Made by a program: the position numbers and the translations under genes
The notes under the pieces: model-generated
What the model saw: the letters and a program-made list of their open reading frames with translations, nothing else
Databases searched by the model: none
What the model was told of the DNA's origin: nothing
Part shown: one piece after another, positions 16,492 to 24,829 of the stretch
Numbering within the stretch: position 1 is the stretch's first letter
How the letters are laid out: every line of letters starts with the position of its first letter
Assembly: GCA_013619125.1 (NCBI GenBank)
Contig: JABXKS010000125.1
Span: 41,843 to 105,842, forward strand
From: Clostridiales bacterium
Lineage (GTDB): Bacteria; Bacillota; Clostridia; Tissierellales; GPF-1
Length of the DNA stretch: 64,000 nt
Direction: 5' to 3'

Positions 16492-17452
16492 TGATTTCCT
16501 CCTGAATAATTCGGAACATTTGCTGAAGCCCAACCGTTAAATTGAGATTCCGTCGCAACTGATCCTTTGTCTGAATAATCTGTTCTATTATACCATAGAT
16601 CGCGCTTTCTGACACCCTTCGAGCGGTCTCTTTGACCTGAATGCGACGAGCCGGATTCAAAATCCGTTTATCATCTCGTGTGGTTTGCATCACCAGCACA
16701 TCCCGGAAAAAATTCAAAAAATCATTCAAGATGGCATCCGCCTCTCCCTTTCGCTTTTCAAAAAGCGCGAGAAAGGGAACGATCTGCAAGGATTGTGTCG
16801 ACAACAAGTAGGACAAGGCTTGCTCCGCAGCCTCCTGAAGAGCTTGAAATTCCTTCGACTCCAAAAGTGAAATGGCATGTCCCGGCCGCCCTTCTGAAAG
16901 GCGGGCAAGTTTTGTTGCCGTATCTGCTTCAACACCGCGTTTTTGCAAAGCATCAACCAATTCTTGCTCTTCCACTGGATAAAACCGTATGGCCTGTACC
17001 CGGCTTCGAATAGTCGGCAAAAGCCCCTGCGGGTTAGCCGTTACCAGAATAATCACCGTTTGCGGTGGCGGCTCCTCGAGGCTCTTCAATAGGGCATTTT
17101 GCGCGGAAGCGGTCAGTTTGTCCGCATCATCAAAGAGGAAAATCTTGTATCCCCCTTCGTAAGAACGAATCTGTAGCTCATGAATCGCCCGTTCCGCTTG
17201 CTCCCGCTTGATCGACTTGCCTTCCGGTTCGTACATATGAAAGTCGGGATGATTCCCCGCGGCAAACATCTGACAACTATGGCAGAGGCCACAGCGGCTC
17301 TCTTCTTGCTGACACAGCAAATCCATAGCAAAGTTGAAGGCCATCTTCTTTTTCCCGACGGCCTCCGGTCCTTCAAAACAATATCCATGGGCGACTCGGT
17401 TGGATCGAACCGCCTCCATCATCTGTTCCTGCTGCGCTTGATGTCCTATCAT
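16463..17452 (-). CDS. holB: DNA polymerase III subunit delta'
   Basis: The 329-residue protein is an AAA+ clamp-loader subunit. The N-terminal ATPase-like domain has a degenerate P-loop (CFEGPEAVGKKKMA), a zinc knuckle (CQQEESRCGLCHSC) and an SRC-like arginine motif (IRSRVQAIRFYPV). The ATG at 17452 follows GCGAGGAG; the ORF-track start lies 22 codons upstream and overlaps darA. It is placed between darA and ricT, as in Bacillus. Confidence 0.94.
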   Translation of the reverse strand: MIGHQAQQEQMMEAVRSNRVAHGYCFEGPEAVGKKKMAFNFAMDLLCQQEESRCGLCHSCQMFAAGNHPDFHMYEPEGKSIKREQAERAIHELQIRSYEGGYKIFLFDDADKLTASAQNALLKSLEEPPPQTVIILVTANPQGLLPTIRSRVQAIRFYPVEEQELVDALQKRGVEADTATKLARLSEGRPGHAISLLESKEFQALQEAAEQALSYLLSTQSLQIVPFLALFEKRKGEADAILNDFLNFFRDVLVMQTTRDDKRILNPARRIQVKETARRVSESAIYGIIEQIIQTKDQLRRNLNLTVGLQQMFRIIQEEISGNDRRHTL

Positions 17453-17465
17453 AGTAAACTCCTCG

Positions 17466-17795
17466 CTAAAACTGTTCAAATTGATCCACATCAAGAACAA
17501 AAACAACCGCGCCGCCAACCTTGACGTCTACCAAATATGGCAGATAAACCCCAGAGCCCCAAGACGCGCTGGTGGTTGTGTTTCTCGTGACAATTCTCAT
17601 CTCGCAATTCTCTTTGATCAACGCCAGCACTTCATCGACACGATCTCTCTTGACGCCTGTTAAAAGGGTCGTGTTTCCATCCTTCAAGAATCCGCCTGTC
17701 GATGCAAGTCGTGTTACGCCAAATCCATTTTCGATTAATATAGTCTGTAATGCATGGGCATCTTGATCCTGAACAATCGCAATCACAAGCTTCAT
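17466..17795 (-). CDS. darA: Cyclic di-AMP receptor DarA (PstA/YaaQ)
   Basis: At 109 residues and with the PII-like sequence MKLVIAIVQDQDAHAL...GFGVTRLASTGGFLKDGNTTLL, this is the c-di-AMP-binding protein DarA/PstA. The T- and B-loop region (NTTTSASWGSG) and the C-terminal GGAVVFVLDVDQFEQF are conserved in the family. It senses c-di-AMP; its output is not established. The start overlaps the tmk stop by 4 bases. Confidence 0.95.
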   Translation of the reverse strand: MKLVIAIVQDQDAHALQTILIENGFGVTRLASTGGFLKDGNTTLLTGVKRDRVDEVLALIKENCEMRIVTRNTTTSASWGSGVYLPYLVDVKVGGAVVFVLDVDQFEQF

Positions 17796-18484
17796 TCCAT
17801 CGCCTCCTCAATAATCTTTTCCTTCTTTAAATGAGATACTATTTCTTGATGAATCTCTTCTATGGTTTTTAGTCGACCATCCTCAACACAACGAATTCGT
17901 ATCCACTGATATTTTTCCGCCACTTCGCAGGCCGTTTGATACGAAGCCTCCATATAGGCTTCGTCCCGTTCATGAATATCCTTTTCTTCGCTTCCATCTG
18001 CCTTGTTCTTCCGGTTTTCCCGCAAACGATGAGAAACCTCCGGCAGCATATCCAAAAAGAAAATCAAGCGCGGCTTCGGCAATCCCATAATCCCATATTC
18101 AAACTTCTCCACCCAACTTAAGAATGCTTCCCGCTCAACGGGATCGTCAATCTTGGCCGCCTGATGAATCATGTTCGATGGAATATAGCGATCTGCCAGA
18201 ATAATGGTTCCCGCCTCGTACGCCTCTTTCCAATCGGTTCTAAAACTAGCAAATCGATCGACGGAAAATAGCACAGATGCCGCATATGCGCTTACATCAG
18301 ACGGCTTTTTGCCAAAGGCGCCGGATAAGTATAGCCGCACCGGAGCCGAATACTCTTCTTTATAGTTGGGAAAACTTACCGATTCAAATACTGTCCCGGC
18401 GGATTGAAAAAAAACTTTCAACAGATTTGTCTGCGTTTCTTTTCCCGCACCATCACTTCCCTCGATGACGATTAGATTTCCCAT
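17792..18484 (-). CDS. tmk: Thymidylate kinase
   Basis: The product (230 aa) phosphorylates dTMP to dTDP. The P-loop is GSDGAGKETQT, with a Glu where most enzymes have Ser/Thr-rich residues, and the DR(Y/H) motif is LADRYIPSNMIHQ. I start it at the ATG at 18484, which AGGAG precedes by 8 bases; a GTG three codons upstream is possible. It is somewhat divergent: bacterial Tmk is usually 205-215 residues and has a DRY followed by SSLAYQG. The gene order tmk-darA-holB-ricT supports the call. Confidence 0.9.
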   Translation of the reverse strand: MGNLIVIEGSDGAGKETQTNLLKVFFQSAGTVFESVSFPNYKEEYSAPVRLYLSGAFGKKPSDVSAYAASVLFSVDRFASFRTDWKEAYEAGTIILADRYIPSNMIHQAAKIDDPVEREAFLSWVEKFEYGIMGLPKPRLIFFLDMLPEVSHRLRENRKNKADGSEEKDIHERDEAYMEASYQTACEVAEKYQWIRIRCVEDGRLKTIEEIHQEIVSHLKKEKIIEEAME

Positions 18485-18495
18485 CTTCTCCACTC

Positions 18496-20274
18496 CTATT
18501 CAACCTGGGAGCCATCCTTTGACTCGATAACCTCTTCAAAGTGCGCCAGAAAGGCCATGAGCTCCCTCGTAGATTCTTCAATTGAAAACTGATTGCTTTC
18601 TTCTCCATGATACCAGATTGGCGGCAAGAAAAAAATCTCTTTAAATCGTTTCTTCCATTCATTTAATACCCCTAAACGCTCCGCAAAGGGCAGGCCCTCG
18701 TAATAAAGTTCCGGCGTGTCTTGAATCATCGTCAACACCTTTTCTTTTTCCACATTTGAAAGAAACTCTCGATATCCTTGATATTGTCGAATTCGCTCGA
18801 TTCCGAAAATGGTTTTTTCTTCCGACCACTTGATCAAATACATGATCATGCCCGCCGAACCCAACGCCAACAGAAAGCCGAAAAAATGCTGCAACACTAT
18901 CGCATACACCGCCAGCAAAGCCAAGGACAACAATCCAACAATCCGTTTGCTGCTCCGATCCCCGCTTTCACTCCATCGAATCGCTAACAATTGAATTGCG
19001 ATCAAAATCAGGGATAGAACCGCCCCAAACCAGCCACGATAACTCTCAAATACCACGCGTAGCCAAAAGAATGAAATCGGCAAACTCGCGAAAACGGTGA
19101 GCCCCACCTCATTCTTGGTTTGATGGTTTTTAAAAAACGCCTTGGGACCCACGCTGTATTCCGCTTTCAGATGATGAGTCAATTCCTCAAAATGAAGAAA
19201 GAAACGTCCTCGCAAATCTTCCAAGCGGACCCGATGACCATTTCCATATTCGTCAAACAAAAGACTAAAGAGCCGCAATTCATAAGCGGACGATTCCGTT
19301 GGCAATCTTCGTACCAAGGTAAGCGCCGCGCCATCTTTCCCTCCCAAACCCGAAAAGTTTGTATAGAAGTGAATCCAACCGCGGTTTGCCCATTGAAGCA
19401 GAAGAACACTGAGGTCCCTGCTTACAACCGTTCTTGAAAACAAGTAATGGATTTCAGCCGGCGATGCTTCCGGCGGGGGTGTTGTGCGAGAAATCGGCTC
19501 TTTGAGCTTTTCTTTCCACCAAAACCACCAACCAATGGCCATTAAAAGTGCTCCTATTGTCAGGCCAAACTCCCAACTTGCTGTTTCTTCATAAAAAGTG
19601 CTCAGAGGCATCGCCTCGGAAAAAGTACCTTCCGGAAGCTGTACGCCAATCGATATCGATTCACCTGGCACCAAAAAATATTGTGATTTCCCCGCTACTT
19701 GATTTCCCTCCACACTGATCAGCATCGTCTCCCGACTAGCGACTTGCTTTCTAGCGGATTGCACAGCAACCATCTCCGGAAGAATCCGTGTTGGAAACTC
19801 AATCTGAAAGCGCGCATGATTGATATAGGTATTCCAGTCTGGTGCAATAATCGATAAATAAAAGAAATCCGAATCAGGTTCTTGGTCCTGACCGCCACGA
19901 AGCACATATTTCAACTGAAAATTTTCAACACCAGAAAAAGAGCCACTTGGCTTTTTCATGGTGAGAACCACTTCATTTCGTTTCCATACAGAATCGATTT
20001 CAACTCCGACTCCCTGGATCTGATCAATCTCAAATCTTTGATTGTCCACCAGCAAAGGGATCGTCCTCTTTATCGAATTCCCAGCGGTATCAAATATCAT
20101 ATTCACCTCTTCTGTGACCTGAATTTGATGACTTCGATCGACCACTGCCGATACAAAAATCGAGTCGACTTCATAGACGTCTGCATTCGCATAGCCCGCT
20201 ATGCTTCCAGACAAGAAAACCATCAAACTTATGATGAATAATAAATAACCCGCTTTTCTTTTTTTACTCGACAT
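18496..20274 (-). CDS. DUF2207-type membrane protein
   Basis: The 592-residue protein has a signal peptide, an extracytoplasmic beta-rich domain (about 30-225: YEVDSIFVSAVVDRSHQIQVTEEV... is typical of DUF2207), a membrane helix (about 235-252), a cytosolic part, and two to three further helices (about 405-480). Its function is unknown in the family. It lies 12 bp before tmk and may be cotranscribed with the replication genes downstream, an unusual insertion in this otherwise conserved block. Confidence 0.82.
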   Translation of the reverse strand: MSSKKRKAGYLLFIISLMVFLSGSIAGYANADVYEVDSIFVSAVVDRSHQIQVTEEVNMIFDTAGNSIKRTIPLLVDNQRFEIDQIQGVGVEIDSVWKRNEVVLTMKKPSGSFSGVENFQLKYVLRGGQDQEPDSDFFYLSIIAPDWNTYINHARFQIEFPTRILPEMVAVQSARKQVASRETMLISVEGNQVAGKSQYFLVPGESISIGVQLPEGTFSEAMPLSTFYEETASWEFGLTIGALLMAIGWWFWWKEKLKEPISRTTPPPEASPAEIHYLFSRTVVSRDLSVLLLQWANRGWIHFYTNFSGLGGKDGAALTLVRRLPTESSAYELRLFSLLFDEYGNGHRVRLEDLRGRFFLHFEELTHHLKAEYSVGPKAFFKNHQTKNEVGLTVFASLPISFFWLRVVFESYRGWFGAVLSLILIAIQLLAIRWSESGDRSSKRIVGLLSLALLAVYAIVLQHFFGFLLALGSAGMIMYLIKWSEEKTIFGIERIRQYQGYREFLSNVEKEKVLTMIQDTPELYYEGLPFAERLGVLNEWKKRFKEIFFLPPIWYHGEESNQFSIEESTRELMAFLAHFEEVIESKDGSQVE

Positions 20275-20310
20275 ATGAATTCCTCCTTGCTCATGGAATT
20301 CTTACCCATT

Positions 20311-21672
20311 TTATTCACAAACTATGGATATTCTGTCATTTCCTCCAATTATTCTACCTTTTTTCTCTTTTAACCAGCTTAGGTATAAAGCAATCTCTTT
20401 CGTCATCCGTTCTCCTGCGAGAATCACCGGAATTCCCGGTGGATAGGGTGTCAGATTCTCGGCGAGAATCTCTCCAATGCTCTCCTCGATGGGTACGAAC
20501 GAGCGCTTTGCTCGACGCGCTTGAAGCGTTGTCATTACCCGCTCCGGAATCTCTTGAATCATCCAGGGTTTAATCGAGTCTCCATTCAAGTCATCGCCTA
20601 TAGGGAGCGCCTCCAAAGCCTTTGCCAAAACCGTCCAATCCGCACGATTCTGATAGGGCGCACCCATCAAAAGCACAAGGTCTCCCTGCTGCCACTCCGG
20701 TTCAACCCCCGAAGCGCGCAAGGCTTGAACCAAATCTGGACCCGAAAGCCCTCGTCCCAATGCGGAAATCAAAAATTTATAGGGATCCTGCCGTTTTCCT
20801 TCCAATAATTCAATCCCAGGCAGGGCGCGAATCGCCTCCCGGCAAATTTCAAGGGCAGGCAATTCCTCCGGATCGTGTTGCTCGCTCATCCAATGAAGCG
20901 CTTCCTCTATCCCCAATAGCAAGAGATAGGAAGGCGAGCTGGTCTGGGTTCGCCGCAAAGCCTCTCGAATCCACGCTTCCGGCACAACATCGCTTCCCCG
21001 ATGCAACAGCGCGGTCTGGGTCGGCGCCGGCAACATTTTGTGGGCACTTTGCACCACGAGATCCGCTCCCATCTCCACTGCCGATTGCGGCAAAGAAGGG
21101 AAAAATGAAAAATGCGCCCCATGGGCTTCATCTACAATGCTGATCACCCCATGTTCCCGGCAAATCGCGATCAAAGATTGAAGGTCCCAACAGACGCCTT
21201 CGTAGGTCGGATACGTAAACACCGCAGCCGCTGGTTTTTTTGCTTCGATTGTTTGGCGAAAGAGTACCGGATCCGGCCCAGCCAGCAACCCGCTTTTCTC
21301 TTGGAGCGGCATCAGGTAGATCGGATCAGCTCCCGCAAATTCAATCCCATAATGGATGGACTGGTGAGCATTCCTCGGCACAACCACAGAATCTCCCGGC
21401 GCCAATGCAGCAAGAAGAGCCGCCTGCAATCCGCCAGTTGACCCATTGACCAAATAATAGGTATCCTTCGCCCCGTAGATCCGGGCCGCTTGATTTTGAC
21501 TCGCTTGAATGATCCCGTTGGGATCGTGCAGATCATCCGTCCCCGGTATCTCGGTAAAGTCCCATTCCAAGGGCAAGAAAAAATCCTGCCGCCCCTTGTG
21601 GCCGGGCATATGAAAACGAGTTCGATTTTCCTTCATTACTCGTTGAAGTCCGTCTTTCAGTGGCGTTTTCAT
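20311..21672 (-). CDS. Orn/Lys/Arg decarboxylase (small PLP class, SpeA/YaaO-like)
   Basis: The 453-residue PLP enzyme has FHMPGHKG near the N-terminus, SIVDEAHGAHFSF (cofactor-ring and Asp contact) and the Schiff-base lysine in VVQSAHKMLPA. The small C-terminal domain is present and there is no wing domain, as in Bacillus SpeA/YaaO. Substrate (Arg, Lys or Orn) cannot be decided from sequence. The ORF track starts it 146 codons too early; the true ATG at 21672 overlaps the preceding gene's TGA. YaaO lies upstream of tmk in Bacillus, matching this order. Confidence 0.92.
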   Translation of the reverse strand: MKTPLKDGLQRVMKENRTRFHMPGHKGRQDFFLPLEWDFTEIPGTDDLHDPNGIIQASQNQAARIYGAKDTYYLVNGSTGGLQAALLAALAPGDSVVVPRNAHQSIHYGIEFAGADPIYLMPLQEKSGLLAGPDPVLFRQTIEAKKPAAAVFTYPTYEGVCWDLQSLIAICREHGVISIVDEAHGAHFSFFPSLPQSAVEMGADLVVQSAHKMLPAPTQTALLHRGSDVVPEAWIREALRRTQTSSPSYLLLLGIEEALHWMSEQHDPEELPALEICREAIRALPGIELLEGKRQDPYKFLISALGRGLSGPDLVQALRASGVEPEWQQGDLVLLMGAPYQNRADWTVLAKALEALPIGDDLNGDSIKPWMIQEIPERVMTTLQARRAKRSFVPIEESIGEILAENLTPYPPGIPVILAGERMTKEIALYLSWLKEKKGRIIGGNDRISIVCE

Positions 21673-22175
21673 GGCTTGACTCTCCCCCGCAACATCCGTG
21701 CCATCACCCGTTCCAATCGAGAGCTGTTTTGTAGAATGATTCGTTTTTTTCCTTCTCCGACTCGATAATCCAAGGCGTAATGGCTCGCCTTTTTCCACTG
21801 CCTGATATATCGGCGAGGGCGCCGAACAGGCGATTCCTCCGCCTTCTGGATGGGACCATAATAGGTGATGTCTGCAAACTTCAGTTGAATCACCGTCACA
21901 CGCCGGCGTTTCCCCCAGCACTTGTCCACCAGAAAGCTCTCTTCCAACACAATATATTGATAATAGGACGCCATCTCCCTGATAATCAATCCGAACGCAA
22001 GAATCCCCAAAAGAAAGAATCCCATCCCGCCTACACGATGATACGCCTCCGGCAGACGGTTCGAAAGGGGAATCGCAAGATTCACCCCAATCAGCAGGAT
22101 CACTATCCAATTGACCAAATGCGCTGTCGGCATAAAGATCTGTTCTTCCAAAATCTTAAAATTCTGATCAGACAT
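21669..22175 (-). CDS. Small membrane protein of unknown function
   Basis: The 168-residue protein has two membrane helices (about 21-38 and 50-72) followed by a basic domain of about 85 residues (YIVLEESFLVDKCWGKRRRVTVIQLKFADITYY...). The pattern of two helices plus a beta-rich domain suggests a bacterial PH-like membrane protein. Start: ATG at 22175, with GAGAGGAG upstream. It overlaps both neighbours (8 bases with fumarase beta, 4 with the decarboxylase). Its function is unknown. Confidence 0.75.
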   Translation of the reverse strand: MSDQNFKILEEQIFMPTAHLVNWIVILLIGVNLAIPLSNRLPEAYHRVGGMGFFLLGILAFGLIIREMASYYQYIVLEESFLVDKCWGKRRRVTVIQLKFADITYYGPIQKAEESPVRRPRRYIRQWKKASHYALDYRVGEGKKRIILQNSSRLERVMARMLRGRVKP

Positions 22176-22710
22176 GGGTTTTCTCCTCTCGCTCATACAC
22201 GGAAGCCCCCGTCGCGTCAACCGCCACAACCACAGGAAAATCCTTCACTTCCAATGCATGAATAGCCTCGGCTCCCAAATCTGGATAAGCCACGACCTTC
22301 GCCGATACAATCGCCTGTGCCGCCAAGGCTCCCGCGCCTCCAAGGGCCGCGAAGTACACCGCGCCATGTTCTCGGATGGCTTGCCGAACAAAGGATGACC
22401 GCCGACCTTTTCCAATCATGCCTAAAAGCCCCTCTTCCAGCAGCCGCGGCGTATAATCGTCCATGCGATAACTGGTGGTAGGACCGGCTGATCCGATGAT
22501 TTGTCCCGGACGCGCCGGGCTTGGTCCCACATAAAAGATCGTGATGCCATTTATGGGAATCGGCAATTTTTCTCCGCGTTCAAGAGTTTCCACCAATCGC
22601 CGGTGAGCGGCGTCTCGTCCAGTAAACATCGGACCGTTCAAATATACCTTCTCCCCGATCCGAAGAGTTTGAATCACTTCTTTCGTCAGGGGTAATTGAA
22701 TCCGTTTCAT
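22168..22710 (-). CDS. fumB: Fumarate hydratase class I, beta subunit
   Basis: This 180-residue protein matches the C-terminal (beta) domain of iron-sulfur class I fumarases and tartrate dehydratases, with GPMFTGRDAAHRR, GPTTSYRMDDYTP and FAALGGAGALAAQAI as family motifs. It forms the enzyme with the alpha subunit encoded 9 bp upstream. Fumarase and L-tartrate dehydratase cannot be fully separated by sequence; fumarase is more likely. The symbol follows two-subunit naming in anaerobes. Confidence 0.9.
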   Translation of the reverse strand: MKRIQLPLTKEVIQTLRIGEKVYLNGPMFTGRDAAHRRLVETLERGEKLPIPINGITIFYVGPSPARPGQIIGSAGPTTSYRMDDYTPRLLEEGLLGMIGKGRRSSFVRQAIREHGAVYFAALGGAGALAAQAIVSAKVVAYPDLGAEAIHALEVKDFPVVVAVDATGASVYEREEKTHV

Positions 22711-22719
22711 AGCCGCCTC

Positions 22720-23562
22720 CTAAATCACTCGCTCGCGATGGCGAGCAACATGGCAATTGATATTCACACAGACAGGCAGTCCCGCAATATGGGTAGGAAA
22801 CAAGGCTGCATGCACCGCCAAAGCCGTCGTCTTTCCTCCAAAGCCTTGAGGGCCGATATCCAGCGCTTCTATTCGCTCCATCAGCTCTTCTTCCAGTTCG
22901 CGTGCTTCTTGCTCCATCGCCGGTTCCCCAACATTGCGAAGCAATTGCTCTTTTGCCAAAAGACACGCTTTTTCCATGGTTCCACCAACTCCGACTCCAA
23001 TCACAAGGGGTGGACAGGCATTGGGACCCGCTGCCCGAACCGTCTCCACAACAAATGCAAGAACGCCCTCACGTCCATCTGATGGCTTCAGCATCCCAAG
23101 TCTCCCCATATTTTCGCTGCCAAATCCCTTTGGAGCAAAGCGAAGGCGGATTTGATTTCCTGCCACCACACGATAATGAATCACCGCCGGGGTATTGTCC
23201 TTGGTATTCACCCGGGTAATCGGGCTTTTTACAACCGATTTTCGCAGGTATCCCTTTTCATATCCCGTTCGAACGCCAGCATGAATCGCCTCTTCCAGGC
23301 TTCCCCCGACCAAGGCGACTTCCTGTCCCAGATCAACAAAAACCACTGCCATACCCGTATCTTGGCAAATCGGCACCTTTGATTCCGATGCAACCCGTTC
23401 ATTCTTGATCAAGTCTTCCAATACCTCTTTCGCCAAGGGATTGATTTCCGCTTCAAGGGCATTTTTCATGGCAATCTGCACATCTTCCGTCAAGGCAAGA
23501 TTGGCTTCGATGCACATCTTTTCAACGGCATCCCTAACCTTGTTTACGTTTATTTCTCGCAT
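22720..23562 (-). CDS. fumA: Fumarate hydratase class I, alpha subunit
   Basis: The 280-residue subunit carries the labile [4Fe-4S] cluster, with VPICQDTGMAVVF and NACPPLVIGVGVGGT as two cysteine-bearing motifs and GPQGFGGKTTALAV near the C-terminus. It interconverts fumarate and malate. The ATG at 23562 has AAAGGAGG upstream; the ORF-track start lies 9 codons too early. Separate alpha and beta genes are typical of strict anaerobes and archaea. Confidence 0.92.
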   Translation of the reverse strand: MREINVNKVRDAVEKMCIEANLALTEDVQIAMKNALEAEINPLAKEVLEDLIKNERVASESKVPICQDTGMAVVFVDLGQEVALVGGSLEEAIHAGVRTGYEKGYLRKSVVKSPITRVNTKDNTPAVIHYRVVAGNQIRLRFAPKGFGSENMGRLGMLKPSDGREGVLAFVVETVRAAGPNACPPLVIGVGVGGTMEKACLLAKEQLLRNVGEPAMEQEARELEEELMERIEALDIGPQGFGGKTTALAVHAALFPTHIAGLPVCVNINCHVARHRERVI

Positions 23563-23785
23563 TTTTTGCCTCCTTTGGCTGGCCCTCATTCGGATAGTCT
23601 TTCCACATCTCTTCTTGGATCTCTTTTTTCATCAGTTTGTGCGCGCGAATTCGTTTTTTTCGACGCTTCTGTTCTTCCGTATAGGTCTTTTGCTGCCGAA
23701 TGACATCCTCGCATAGGCTAAAAAAGAGCGCAAGAAAGCCAATGCCAATGACTGCCAAGAAAAAAACATACGCCAATTGCAACAT
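23534..23785 (-). CDS. Small single-pass membrane protein
   Basis: The product of about 83 residues has one N-terminal membrane helix (LAYVFFLAVIGIGFLALFF) and a strongly charged cytosolic tail rich in K, R and E with coiled-coil character (QQKTYTEEQKRRKKRIRAHK). ATG at 23785 with GGGTGAGG is preferred over the GTG 9 bases upstream. Its end overlaps the fumarase alpha start by 29 bases, so it is likely cotranscribed. No known function. Confidence 0.65.
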   Translation of the reverse strand: MLQLAYVFFLAVIGIGFLALFFSLCEDVIRQQKTYTEEQKRRKKRIRAHKLMKKEIQEEMWKDYPNEGQPKEAKNARNKRKQG

Positions 23786-23869
23786 CTTCCTCACCCTCCC
23801 AATTCCATTTTATTCCCACGCAATCCCATTGGGATCAAATGAGCAAAAGGCATGCGAAATCTCGCATGC

Positions 23870-24472
23870 CTACATATCTCTTCGATTCTCCAAAGCCTTG
23901 GACAGAGTCACCTCATCGGCGAACTCCAAATCCCCGCCAACAGGAATTCCATGGGCGATTCGTGTCGTATGCACACCCAATGGTTTCAACAGCCTCGCCA
24001 AATACATGGCTGTCGCTTCTCCCTCCACGGTTGGATTCGTCGCCAGGATAATTTCTTCCAGCGGTTCCGTGTCGACTCGCTTCAACAACTCCTGAATGCG
24101 AATTTCATCGGGTCCAATCCCCTCCATGGGCGAGATGTGTCCATGAAGCACATGATACTTTCCCCGATATTCTCTCATCCGTTCCAGCGCCAAAACATCC
24201 CTTGGTTGTTCCACCACAAGAATCTTGGTTTCATCCCGTTTTACATCCGAGCAAATCGAACAGGGCGAGGTCTCCGTCAAATTCATGCAAATATCGCAAT
24301 ATCGAATCGTTTCCTTTGCATGAACGATCGCCTTCGCCAATCCTAGGGCTTCCTCTAGTTCCATATCCAAAACATAATATGCCAGACGCTGCGCTGTTTT
24401 CTTCCCAATCCCAGGCAAACGCGAAAACTCCTGAATCAATTCACCAATTGCTTGAGGAATCCCACTCATCAT
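23870..24472 (-). CDS. recR: Recombination protein RecR
   Basis: The 200-residue protein has an N-terminal helix-hairpin-helix ([15 protein letters not shown]), a zinc finger ([16 protein letters not shown]) and a Toprim domain ([14 protein letters not shown] ... [17 protein letters not shown]). With RecF and RecO it loads RecA at gaps. It forms the conserved dnaX-ybaB-recR operon. ATG ATG at the start leaves a one-codon ambiguity. Confidence 0.97.
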   Translation of the reverse strand: MMSGIPQAIGELIQEFSRLPGIGKKTAQRLAYYVLDMELEEALGLAKAIVHAKETIRYCDICMNLTETSPCSICSDVKRDETKILVVEQPRDVLALERMREYRGKYHVLHGHISPMEGIGPDEIRIQELLKRVDTEPLEEIILATNPTVEGEATAMYLARLLKPLGVHTTRIAHGIPVGGDLEFADEVTLSKALENRRDM

Positions 24473-24478
24473 CAGGTC

Positions 24479-24817
24479 CTAAAACATGCCCGGCATTCCG
24501 CCGGTCACTTTGCCCATCTCAGCTGCGACTGCTTCTCCCGCCTTATTCAGCGCATCATTTACCGCAACCAAGATCAAATCCTGAATCATTTCCACTTCTT
24601 CTGGATCCAATAAATCTGGATCGATTTTCACGTCAAGCAATTCTTTTTTCCCGTTTACACGAATGGTGATCGCGCCGCCACCTGCTGAAGCTTCAAATTC
24701 TTTTGTCTCCGCCTCTTGTTGCGCCACTTCCATTTTCTTTTGCATTTGTTGCGCCTGTTTCATCAAAGCATTCATATTCATGCCGCCACCGGGCATTTGT
24801 TTCCGTCCTTTTGCCAT
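24479..24817 (-). CDS. YbaB/EbfC-family nucleoid-associated protein
   Basis: The 112-residue protein has the family pattern: a Gly/Met-rich N-terminus ([22 protein letters not shown]), a helix, and the domain [25 protein letters not shown]. YbaB dimers bind DNA. It sits between dnaX and recR, its usual place. Confidence 0.96.
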   Translation of the reverse strand: MAKGRKQMPGGGMNMNALMKQAQQMQKKMEVAQQEAETKEFEASAGGGAITIRVNGKKELLDVKIDPDLLDPEEVEMIQDLILVAVNDALNKAGEAVAAEMGKVTGGMPGMF

Positions 24818-24829
24818 TGTTTTCCTCCG

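Noticed and set aside
20311-22110. Decarboxylase ORF with a 146-residue N-terminal extension
   Set aside because: The extension is an out-of-frame reading of the upstream membrane-protein gene. The family starts at MKTPLKDG, and ATGA overlap marks the real start.
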